From assembly GCA_029239575.1 (NCBI GenBank), contig JARBUP010000082.1:1-10249 (forward strand): a stretch of DNA of 10,249 nucleotides, given 5' to 3'. The number at the start of each line of letters is the position of its first letter. Within the stretch, counting starts at the first letter, position 1. The notes below the pieces were generated by a model. That model saw only the letters and a program-made list of their open reading frames with translations. It did not search any database and was not told the origin of the DNA. This DNA comes from Bacillota bacterium (lineage in GTDB: Bacteria; Bacillota; Clostridia; Tissierellales; Sedimentibacteraceae). A program made the translations under genes and the position numbers. This document shows, one piece after another, positions 1 through 6,315 of the stretch.

Positions 1-33
1 AAATGGCGAACTGAAGAAGAGGAGAAAGAACAA

Positions 34-2319
34 ATGGTAGATATTAATAAGATATTATGTGATGAATTTAAATTAAAGCCATTTCAAGTTGAAAATGCAG
101 TAAAATTAATTGATGAGGGAAATACAATTCCTTTTATAGCAAGGTATCGTAAAGAACAAACTGGTTCTATGGATGATGTTGTATTAAGAGATTTATATGA
201 TAGATTGATGTATTTAAGAAATCTTGAAACTCGAAAATCAGAAGTAATTAATTCTATTGAAGAACAGGGAAAACTAACAGAAAAACTTAAAGCAGAAATA
301 TTAAATGCAGATGTATTGCAAAGAGTTGAAGATTTATACAGACCATTCAAACAAAAAAAGTCTACACGTGCATCGAAAGCTAAAGAAAGAGGTCTTGAAC
401 CATTAGCAAATATAATTCTATCTCAAAATGTAGTTGATGGCGATGTAGAAGAATTAGCGGTGGCCTACATAGATGAAGAAAAAGATGTAAAAAGTGTAAA
501 AGAAGCATTTGCTGGGGCATGTGATATTATAGCAGAAATAATTTCTGATAATGCAGAATATAGAAAACATATAAGAGAAATTTATTTGCAGGATGGTGTT
601 GTAGTTTCAGAAGCTGTTGATGAAGATGAACAAACAGTTTATGATATGTATTATAAATATGAAGAAGCTATAAAAACAATTGCAAATCATAGAATACTTG
701 CTATAAACAGAGGAGAAAAGGAAAAGAAATTAAAAGTTAAAATTAAAACTCCTGATGAAAAAATAGTTAATTATTTAAAATCAAAAGAAGTTAAAAATGA
801 AGAAGCATTGACAACAAGTTATTATTTATTGGCAATTGAAGATAGCTACAAGAGATTGATATCATCTTCAATTGAGAGAGAAGTTAGAAATATGCTAACA
901 GAAAGAGCAGAAGAAGAAGCTATAAAAGTATTTGGAAAAAACACTAAAAATTTATTGATGGTACCTCCAGTAAATGATATTAGGGTTCTTGCTATAGACC
1001 CAAGTTTCAGAACTGGATGTAAACTATCAGTTTTAGATGAAACAGGAAAGCTTTTAGACTTTGGTGTAATATATCCTAATGAACCTAAAAATCAAGTAGA
1101 AGAATCACAAAAATTCTTAAAAAACTGGATTTTAAAATATAATATAGATGTAATAACAATTGGTAATGGTACTGCTTCAAGAGAAACAGAACAAGTTGTA
1201 GCAGATTTATTATCAAAAATAGATAAAAAAGTTTCATATGTAATAGTTTCAGAAGCAGGAGCATCTGTTTATTCAGCATCAAAATTAGCTCAAGAAGAGT
1301 ATCCTGATTTGGATGTTACTATTAGAGGAGCAATTTCCATTGGAAGAAGATTACAGGACCCACTTGCTGAACTTGTAAAAATAGATCCAAAAAGCATAGG
1401 TGTAGGACAATACCAACATGATGTAAACCAAACTAAACTTGGTCAGGCGCTTGATGGTGTTGTAGAAGACTGTGTAAACTCAGTCGGTGTAGATTTAAAT
1501 ACAGCTTCAACGGCCCTTTTACAATATGTATCAGGTGTATCTAAAACAATAGCTAAAAATGTAGTAAAATATCGTGAAGAAAATGGTAAATTTACAAATA
1601 GAAAAGAATTAATGAAAGTAAAAATGTTAGGTGATAAAGCATTTGAACAATGCGCAGGTTTCTTAAGAATTTCTGAAGGAGAAAATCCTCTTGATAAAAC
1701 TGCTGTTCATCCTGAAACATATGATATAGCAAAAACATTATTACAAAAACTTGGATATAATATAGATGATGTTAAAAGAAATAATTTAAAAGATATTAAT
1801 GAACGAATAATGAATATACAAGTTAAAGAAAATCCTAAGAAAATTCAACTTTCAAGTCAAGATTCAAAATTAAAAGGTCTTGCAGCTTTATCTCAAATAA
1901 GTTTCAAAGAAGAAAAGAAGTCATATAAAGACAGTTATGCTGAAAAAATAAATGCATTATCAGAAGAACTTAATATTGGAGTTCCAACTTTAACAGATAT
2001 TATAGAAGAACTTAAAAAACCTGGAAGGGATCCAAGGGATGAAATGCCAAAACCTATTTTCAGACAGGATGTTATGAAAATGGAAGATATGAAAATTGGT
2101 ATGAAATTAACAGGAACTGTAAGAAATGTTGTCGATTTTGGAGCATTTGTTGATATTGGTGTTAAACAGGATGGCCTTGTTCACCTTTCGGAAATGAGTG
2201 ATAAATATATTAAAAACCCAATGGAAGTTGTTCAAGTTGGCGATATAGTTAATGTAACTTTAATTAGTATTGACATAGAAAGACAAAGAATTGGTCTTAG
2301 TATGAAAAATAAAAAATAA
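34..2319 (+). CDS. tex: Tex family S1 RNA-binding protein (transcription accessory protein)
   Basis: 761-residue cytoplasmic nucleic-acid-binding protein. Visible order: helical Tex N-terminal region (about 1-190, with the family-typical LIDEGNTIPFIARYRKE at 25-41); YqgF/RNase H-like domain (about 315-445, starting VLAIDPSFRTGCKLSV); helix-hairpin-helix region (about 484-547); and a C-terminal S1 domain (about 688-758, containing GTVRNVVDFGAFVDIG and DGLVHLSEMS). Known Tex proteins bind RNA and affect transcription and expression of some genes; the precise role in this organism is unknown. The start is ATG 34, because GAGGAG lies at 19-24 (9 nt spacing) and known homologues begin at the same point (M-DIN-IL). 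The frame stays open upstream of 34 to the window edge, but that stretch is Glu-rich and does not look like Tex. Family members are usually near 715-730 residues; the extra length here seems to lie around residues 600-640, a Lys/Ser-rich stretch before the conserved PTL-DIIEELKKPGRDPRDE block. The HAD gene follows after 33 nt. Confidence 0.95.
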   Translation: MVDINKILCDEFKLKPFQVENAVKLIDEGNTIPFIARYRKEQTGSMDDVVLRDLYDRLMYLRNLETRKSEVINSIEEQGKLTEKLKAEILNADVLQRVEDLYRPFKQKKSTRASKAKERGLEPLANIILSQNVVDGDVEELAVAYIDEEKDVKSVKEAFAGACDIIAEIISDNAEYRKHIREIYLQDGVVVSEAVDEDEQTVYDMYYKYEEAIKTIANHRILAINRGEKEKKLKVKIKTPDEKIVNYLKSKEVKNEEALTTSYYLLAIEDSYKRLISSSIEREVRNMLTERAEEEAIKVFGKNTKNLLMVPPVNDIRVLAIDPSFRTGCKLSVLDETGKLLDFGVIYPNEPKNQVEESQKFLKNWILKYNIDVITIGNGTASRETEQVVADLLSKIDKKVSYVIVSEAGASVYSASKLAQEEYPDLDVTIRGAISIGRRLQDPLAELVKIDPKSIGVGQYQHDVNQTKLGQALDGVVEDCVNSVGVDLNTASTALLQYVSGVSKTIAKNVVKYREENGKFTNRKELMKVKMLGDKAFEQCAGFLRISEGENPLDKTAVHPETYDIAKTLLQKLGYNIDDVKRNNLKDINERIMNIQVKENPKKIQLSSQDSKLKGLAALSQISFKEEKKSYKDSYAEKINALSEELNIGVPTLTDIIEELKKPGRDPRDEMPKPIFRQDVMKMEDMKIGMKLTGTVRNVVDFGAFVDIGVKQDGLVHLSEMSDKYIKNPMEVVQVGDIVNVTLISIDIERQRIGLSMKNKK

Positions 2320-2352
2320 TCATAAGATATTACGTTTAGAACAGGAGAAGCA

Positions 2353-2982
2353 ATGATTACAACAGTTTTATTTGACTTCGATGGCACATTGGCTAATACA
2401 AACAATTTAATAATAAACTCTTTTAAACATATTTATGAAAAGTTTGGAAAAGAACATGATGAAGATTATATAACAAGCACATTTGGAGAGCCTTTATTAC
2501 TAACTTTAAACAGGGATTTCGGAATGCACAATATAGAAGATGTAATTGCAAGTTATAGAGAATATCAATTTGAAAGGTTTTATGATGAAGTTTTTTTATA
2601 TTCTAATGTAATTGAAACGTTGGAATATTTAAAAAATAAAGGCATTGCTATGGGAGTTGTAACTTCAAGGTTGAGAAATTCAACTGAAGAAGCGTTGAGA
2701 AATTTTAATATAATAAAATATTTTGATGTAATAATCACCGCAGATGATACAAAAAATCATAAGCCACATAAAGAACCACTTATGATGGCACTTAAAGTGT
2801 TAAATAAAAATGTTAATGAAACTCTGTTTGTAGGTGATTCAAAATTTGATATGGAATGTGCTATTAATGCGAAAGCTTTGCCAGTTCTTGTAGGATGGCA
2901 ATCAAATTCAATAGAATTAAAAGAACAATATAATATAAAACATTTTTTAAATAATATGTGGGATCTTACTGAATTGATTTAA
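2353..2982 (+). CDS. HAD-superfamily phosphatase, PpaX/Gph-like
   Basis: 209-residue soluble hydrolase with the haloacid dehalogenase core. Motif I is DFDGTLANT (nucleophile D8, general acid/base D10), motif II is T104-S105 in GVVTSR, motif III is K137 in HKPHKEP, and motif IV is GDSKFD with D162 and D166. The helical segment between motif I and about residue 85 fits a C1 cap, as in phosphoglycolate phosphatase, beta-phosphoglucomutase and the pyrophosphatase PpaX. These groups cannot be separated by eye, so the substrate is open: pyrophosphate, phosphoglycolate or another small phosphate ester. AGGAG at 2343-2347 lies 5 nt before the ATG. The 33-nt gap after tex, with no hairpin in it, suggests cotranscription. 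A strong terminator follows directly. Nothing in the context links it to the butyrate genes downstream. Confidence 0.85.
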   Translation: MITTVLFDFDGTLANTNNLIINSFKHIYEKFGKEHDEDYITSTFGEPLLLTLNRDFGMHNIEDVIASYREYQFERFYDEVFLYSNVIETLEYLKNKGIAMGVVTSRLRNSTEEALRNFNIIKYFDVIITADDTKNHKPHKEPLMMALKVLNKNVNETLFVGDSKFDMECAINAKALPVLVGWQSNSIELKEQYNIKHFLNNMWDLTELI

Positions 2983-2989
2983 AATAATA

Positions 2990-3029
2990 AAAAAGTCTAA
3001 ATTAACTATATAATTAATTTAGACTTTTT
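2990..3029 (+). terminator. Rho-independent terminator after the HAD gene
   Basis: A perfect 16-bp stem: left arm AAAAAGTCTAAATTAA (2990-3005), loop of 8 nt (3006-3013), right arm TTAATTTAGACTTTTT (3014-3029). The right arm ends in five T. It begins 8 nt after the HAD stop codon. Because the left arm begins with A residues it could also work on the other strand. Confidence 0.85.
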
Positions 3030-3132
3030 ACATTCAATTAAAAAACTAAATAAGGTTTATTCGAATACTGCATTATAAAAATCATATTATTAAAAAAATA
3101 TCAAGCGTTTTTAAGTTTATTCAAATAATAGC

Positions 3133-3160
3133 TTGAAAATACAGAAAATAAGTGTATAAT
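3133..3160 (+). promoter_or_regulatory. Candidate sigma-A promoter P1 for crt
   Basis: TTGAAA at 3133-3138 and a consensus TATAAT at 3155-3160 with a 16-bp spacer. Transcription would start near 3167, leaving a leader of about 115 nt before crt. The spacer is one base short of the ideal. The call rests only on box matches in AT-rich DNA. Confidence 0.5.
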
Positions 3161-3223
3161 TATTAACGAATGTAAAATTAAGTATCAGAGTCATTTGTTA
3201 AATTAAGTTAATAATAAAATTCC

Positions 3224-3237
3224 TGCAAACGATTTAA
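3224..3237 (+). promoter_or_regulatory. cre-like (CcpA) box upstream of crt
   Basis: TGCAAACGATTTAA matches the catabolite-responsive consensus WTGNAANCGNWNNCW at its conserved TG, AA and CG positions and deviates at the 3' C. A near-identical core, TGCAAACGTT, lies upstream of bcd at 4108-4117. The box sits where a -35 element would lie for the extended -10 at 3241-3249 and downstream of P1, so a bound regulator could block both. Binding by CcpA is inferred from the motif only. Confidence 0.4.
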
Positions 3238-3240
3238 AAA

Positions 3241-3249
3241 TGTTATAAT
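3241..3249 (+). promoter_or_regulatory. Candidate extended -10 (promoter P2) for crt
   Basis: TGTTATAAT is a perfect extended -10 (TGnTATAAT). No good -35 is present, which extended -10 promoters can tolerate. Transcription would begin near 3256, about 27 nt before the crt start. The cre-like box lies just upstream. Confidence 0.4.
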
Positions 3250-3282
3250 AATATATATATTAAAAATAGAAAGGATATTATG

Positions 3283-4062
3283 ATGGAACTTAAAAATTTA
3301 ATTGTAGAAAAAAATGAAGGTATTTGTACTGTAAAAATTAATAATCCAAACTCCTTAAATGCATTGAATGCAATTGTTTTGTCAGAATTGGAGTATGTTT
3401 TTGATCAGTTGAAAATCGATCAGGAAATAAGTGTAGTTATTTTAACTGGTGAAGGTAAAGCATTTGTTGCAGGAGCTGATATTTCTTATATGAGTAATTT
3501 AAGTGCTGCAGAAGCAAAACGATTTGGTGAAGATGGTGCAAGAGTTTTTAGAAAAATTGAAACTTTAGACAAAGTAGTTATAGCAGCTGTTAATGGTTTT
3601 GCCCTTGGTGGTGGCTGTGAATTATGTATGTCTGCTGATATTAGAATAGCTTCATCAAAAGCTAAGTTTGGACAACCAGAATCAGGTCTTGGAATAACTC
3701 CAGGATTTTCAGGTACACAAAGGCTTCCTCGACTTGTTGGATTAGGAATTGCAAAAGAATTAATTTATACTGCAAACATTATAAAAGCAGATGAAGCATT
3801 TAGAATAGGTCTTGTTAATAAAGTTGTTGAGCCAGAAAAATTAATGGAAGAAACATATGAAATGGCTAATAAAATAAAAGCAAATTCTAAAACAGCTGTA
3901 AAGTACTGCAAAGAAGCTATAAACAAAGGAATAGAAACTGACATAGAAACTGGTATCGCTTATGAAGCAAATATATTTGGTTTATGCTTTGCATCAGAAG
4001 ACCAAAAAGAAGGTATGACAGCATTTTTAGAAAAAAGACATGCCAATTTTACAGGTAAATAA
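3283..4062 (+). CDS. crt: Crotonase (3-hydroxybutyryl-CoA dehydratase)
   Basis: Enoyl-CoA hydratase family enzyme, 259 residues, cytoplasmic. It interconverts 3-hydroxybutyryl-CoA and crotonyl-CoA, the step before Bcd. Numbering here counts from the upstream ATG. The family signature runs through IAAVNGFALGGGCELCMSADIRIA (about 101-124) to FGQPE (130-134). The two acid/base glutamates are E114 and E134, spaced 20 apart like E144/E164 of rat mitochondrial hydratase. The AFVAGADI stretch (61-68) and the GGG at 110-112 form the oxyanion hole. The sequence closely follows clostridial Crt as I recall it, including GLGITPGF-GTQRL, IKADEA-RIGLVNKVVEP and EDQK-(E/D)-MTAF-EKR. Two consecutive ATGs exist (3280 and 3283). 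I chose 3283 because AAGGA at 3271-3275 then sits 7 nt away rather than 4, and clostridial Crt proteins begin MEL. It appears to be a single-gene transcript bounded by terminators. Confidence 0.93.
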   Translation: MELKNLIVEKNEGICTVKINNPNSLNALNAIVLSELEYVFDQLKIDQEISVVILTGEGKAFVAGADISYMSNLSAAEAKRFGEDGARVFRKIETLDKVVIAAVNGFALGGGCELCMSADIRIASSKAKFGQPESGLGITPGFSGTQRLPRLVGLGIAKELIYTANIIKADEAFRIGLVNKVVEPEKLMEETYEMANKIKANSKTAVKYCKEAINKGIETDIETGIAYEANIFGLCFASEDQKEGMTAFLEKRHANFTGK

Positions 4063-4075
4063 TTTAATAATATAA

Positions 4076-4105
4076 AATAATTGTGCGCGAAAGTGCACAA
4101 TTATT
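4076..4105 (+). terminator. Hairpin terminator after crt, GAAA tetraloop
   Basis: A 13-bp stem (4076-4088 with 4093-4105) closed by a GAAA tetraloop (4089-4092), with a single G-T wobble at 4087/4094. The inner half is GC-rich and the outer half is A/T-rich. The 3' side reads TTATTATT rather than a pure T-run, so efficiency may be moderate. It starts 13 nt after the crt stop codon. Confidence 0.7.
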
Positions 4106-4107
4106 AT

Positions 4108-4121
4108 TGCAAACGTTATAT
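4108..4121 (+). promoter_or_regulatory. cre-like (CcpA) box upstream of bcd
   Basis: TGCAAACGTTATAT, preceded by T, fits WTGNAANCGNWNNCW except for the 3' C. It is the better of the two cre-like boxes and lies about 46 bp upstream of the bcd -35. It abuts the crt terminator. The shared core with the box before crt suggests one regulator for both transcripts (inference). Confidence 0.4.
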
Positions 4122-4166
4122 AACATTAATTGGAATAAAAAGGAATAAAAAAATAAAAAATAGCAC

Positions 4167-4196
4167 TTGATATTTTATAAACAAACAGTTTATAAT
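4167..4196 (+). promoter_or_regulatory. Sigma-A promoter for bcd-etfB-etfA
   Basis: TTGATA at 4167-4172 and a consensus TATAAT at 4191-4196 with an 18-bp spacer. The stretch upstream (4132-4160) is nearly pure A with a tandem GGAATAAAAA pair, which could act as an UP element. Transcription would start near 4203, giving a leader of about 90 nt. This is the best promoter match in the window. Confidence 0.65.
4175..4195. promoter_or_regulatory. 21-bp inverted repeat inside the bcd promoter (candidate operator)
   Basis: Arms TTATAAAC (4175-4182) and GTTTATAA (4188-4195) are perfectly complementary around a 5-nt centre, AAACA. The dyad fills the spacer between the -35 and -10 boxes and overlaps the -10. 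This is the usual position for a repressor operator, and the TAAAC...GTTTA form resembles sites of several TetR-family repressors. The regulator is not in the window. In AT-rich DNA an 8-bp arm dyad can arise by chance, but the placement argues for function. Confidence 0.4.
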
Positions 4197-4213
4197 AGTA
4201 CTTGTACAATTTG

Positions 4214-4245
4214 ATTTTATTTGTATTAAAAATAGCAAATAAAAT
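4214..4245 (+). other. 5' leader hairpin of bcd mRNA
   Basis: Perfect 10-bp inverted repeat ATTTTATTTG (4214-4223) and CAAATAAAAT (4236-4245) with a 12-nt loop, located about 11 nt after the predicted transcription start. It is A/U-rich and has no T-run after it, so it does not look like a terminator. It might protect the 5' end of the transcript. Confidence 0.35.
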
Positions 4246-4293
4246 AGATTTACAAAAGGGCGAAAGTAAAAAAAATTAAGAAGGAGAATTATC

Positions 4294-5433
4294 ATGAATT
4301 TTCAGTTGAGTAAAGAGCATGAAATGGCAAGACAACTTTTCAGAGATTTTGCAGTTGAAGAAGTTAAACCATTAGCTCAAGAAGTTGACGAGCAGGAAAG
4401 ATTTCCTGTAGAAACAGTTGAGAAATTTAAGAAATACGGATTTTTAGGTATTCCTTTTTCAAAGGAATATAGTGGACAGGGCTGTGATTATTTAACATAT
4501 ACTATGGCAGTTGAAGAAATGTCAAAAGTATGTGCTACATCAGGAGTAATAATATCAGCTCATACATCATTATGCGCTGCACCAATCAATGAATTTGGTA
4601 CAGAAGAGCAAAAACAAAAATATTTAACAAAATTAGCATCAGGTGAATGGTTAGGTGCTTTTGGTTTAACTGAACCAGGCGCTGGAACAGATGCTTCAGG
4701 ACAACAAACTAAAGCAGTTCTTGATGGTGACAATTATATATTAAACGGTACAAAAATATTTATTACAAATGCTGGTTTTGCCGAGGTATATATAGTTATG
4801 GCAATGACTGACAAATCAAAAGGAACAAAAGGTATTTCAGCATTTATTGTAGAGAAAAACTTCCCTGGTTTCTCTGTTGGACAACATGAATTAAAGATGG
4901 GTATAAGAGGCTCATCAACTTGTGAACTTATAATGCAAGATTGCATAGTTCCTAAAGAAAATCTTTTAGGAAAAGAAGGCCAAGGATTTAAAATAGCTAT
5001 GAAAACTCTTGACGGAGGAAGAATAGGTATTGCAGCACAAGCACTTGGTATTGCACAAGGAGCAATAGATGAAACTGTAAAATATACAAAAGAAAGAAAA
5101 CAATTTGGTAAATCAATATCTCAATTCCAAAACACACAATTTCAATTAGCTGATATGCAGGCAAAAACAGATGCAGCAAGATTGTTGGTTTACAGAGCGG
5201 CATGCAACAAAGATGCGGGCAAACCATATAACGTAGATGCAGCAATGGCAAAATTGTTTGCAGCAGAAACAGCTATGGAAGTAACAACAAAAGCAGTTCA
5301 GCTTCACGGAGGATATGGATATACAAGAGATTATCCAGTTGAAAGAATGATGAGAGACGCTAAAATTACTGAGATTTATGAAGGAACTTCAGAAGTTCAA
5401 AGAATGGTAATTAGCGCTGACATGTTAAAATAG
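4294..5433 (+). CDS. bcd: Butyryl-CoA dehydrogenase (short-chain acyl-CoA dehydrogenase)
   Basis: 379-residue FAD flavoenzyme, usual length for the family, cytoplasmic. It reduces crotonyl-CoA to butyryl-CoA with electrons from EtfAB. N-terminal helical domain about 1-115; middle beta domain about 116-225 with the flavin/substrate motif GAFGLTEPGAGTDASG (121-136) and the ILNGTKIFITNAG segment; C-terminal helical domain about 230-379 with RKQFGKSISQFQ. The catalytic base is E363 in IYEGTSE, equivalent to E367 of Megasphaera elsdenii butyryl-CoA dehydrogenase. QLHGGYGYTRDYPVERMMRD precedes it. AGGAG at 4282-4286 lies 7 nt before ATG 4294. It is the first gene of bcd-etfB-etfA, and the etfB ribosome-binding site overlaps its stop codon. 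Specificity for C4 acyl-CoA is inferred from context; a related short-chain substrate is possible. Confidence 0.93.
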   Translation: MNFQLSKEHEMARQLFRDFAVEEVKPLAQEVDEQERFPVETVEKFKKYGFLGIPFSKEYSGQGCDYLTYTMAVEEMSKVCATSGVIISAHTSLCAAPINEFGTEEQKQKYLTKLASGEWLGAFGLTEPGAGTDASGQQTKAVLDGDNYILNGTKIFITNAGFAEVYIVMAMTDKSKGTKGISAFIVEKNFPGFSVGQHELKMGIRGSSTCELIMQDCIVPKENLLGKEGQGFKIAMKTLDGGRIGIAAQALGIAQGAIDETVKYTKERKQFGKSISQFQNTQFQLADMQAKTDAARLLVYRAACNKDAGKPYNVDAAMAKLFAAETAMEVTTKAVQLHGGYGYTRDYPVERMMRDAKITEIYEGTSEVQRMVISADMLK

Positions 5434-5438
5434 GGAGG
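5432..5438 (+). promoter_or_regulatory. Ribosome-binding site of etfB, overlapping the bcd stop codon
   Basis: AGGGAGG at 5432-5438 includes the last two bases of the bcd TAG stop (5431-5433). It lies 8 nt before the TTG at 5447 and no ATG is in range, so it decides the non-ATG start of etfB. The overlap suggests translational coupling between Bcd and EtfB. Confidence 0.75.
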
Positions 5439-5446
5439 AAGAGACT

Positions 5447-6229
5447 TTGAATATAGTAGTATGCATTAAACAAGTACCTGATACAACAGAAGTTAAACTT
5501 GATCCAAAAACAAATACATTAATTAGAGATGGCGTGCCAAGCATAATAAATCCTGACGATAAAGCAGGCTTAGAAGCAGCATTAAGAATAAAAGATGAAA
5601 ACGGTGCACATGTAACAGTAATAACAATGGGACCACCACAAGCAGATTTAGCACTTAGAGAAGCTTTGGCAATGGGAGCTGATGAAGCTATACTATTGAC
5701 AGACAGAGCTTTTGGAGGTGCTGACACTTGGGCAACATCAACTACGTTAGCAGCAGCACTTAAAAAATTAGATTATGATTTAATAATCACAGGAAGACAA
5801 GCAATAGACGGAGACACTGCACAAGTTGGTCCGCAAATAGCAGAACATTTAAATCTTCCAAACATTAGCTATGCAGAAGAAATTAAAGTTGATGGTGAAT
5901 ATATAATAGTAAAAAGACAATATGAAGATAGATATCATGAATTAAAAGCAAAACTTCCAATTTTAATTACTGCACTTGCAGAATTAAATGATCCAAGATA
6001 TATGTCACCAAAAGGAATTTTTGATGCGTATAGAGAAAAACAAGTAACAGTATGGACATTAAAAGATATAGAAGTAGATCTTGATAACATAGGATTAAAG
6101 GGTTCTCCTACTAAAGTTAAGAAATCATTCACAAAAGGCGCAAAACAAGCGGGTAAAATTTTCAACTTAGGAGCACAAGAATCAGCAGAGTTAATAGTTG
6201 AAAAAATGAAAGAAAAATTTATTCTCTAA
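5447..6229 (+). CDS. etfB: Electron transfer flavoprotein beta subunit
   Basis: 260-residue small subunit of the EtfAB heterodimer that feeds electrons to Bcd. The N-terminus NIVVCIKQVPDT is the hallmark of the family. VPSIINPDDKAGLEAAL (30-46) and GADEAILLTDRAFGGADT (77-94) follow clostridial EtfB closely. The nucleotide/flavin loop is TGRQAIDGDTAQVGP (115-129). That GDTAQVGP form, rather than the DDDxNQTG of mitochondrial ETF, is found in bifurcating Etfs such as those of Acidaminococcus and Megasphaera, where the beta subunit carries FAD in place of AMP. A C-terminal extension with GLKGSPTKVKKS (217-228) reaches toward the alpha subunit in known structures. Start is TTG 5447, 13 nt after the bcd stop. 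No ATG near the start would keep the conserved first beta strand. Confidence in family is high; bifurcation is inferred. Confidence 0.94.
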   Translation: MNIVVCIKQVPDTTEVKLDPKTNTLIRDGVPSIINPDDKAGLEAALRIKDENGAHVTVITMGPPQADLALREALAMGADEAILLTDRAFGGADTWATSTTLAAALKKLDYDLIITGRQAIDGDTAQVGPQIAEHLNLPNISYAEEIKVDGEYIIVKRQYEDRYHELKAKLPILITALAELNDPRYMSPKGIFDAYREKQVTVWTLKDIEVDLDNIGLKGSPTKVKKSFTKGAKQAGKIFNLGAQESAELIVEKMKEKFIL

Positions 6230-6315
6230 TAATTTAATTATATTGGATAAATTAACTAAGAATCAGCAAAAATGGCTGAATGAAGTTTCACTAATTTTAT
6301 AGTAGGAGGCACGAA

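Noticed and set aside
2..40. C-terminal tail of an upstream gene (frame ending in TAG at 38-40, reading NGELKKRRKNKW)
   Set aside because: Only 12 codons are visible and the tex frame is also open here. There is not enough sequence to choose.
3101..3115. Third cre-like box (TCAAGCGTTTTT) before crt
   Set aside because: The invariant TG is replaced by TC and the 3' half fails, so it is weaker than the two reported boxes.
3195..3214. Rex-like operator TTGTTAA...TTAATAA upstream of crt
   Set aside because: The half-sites resemble the clostridial Rex site, but they are 6 nt apart instead of 4 and the second half has T for C. Such A/T half-sites are common in this DNA.
6258..6280. Terminator or attenuator between etfB and etfA
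   Set aside because: The hairpin has only five pairs and no T-run follows. EtfA and EtfB form one heterodimer and are expected to be cotranscribed.
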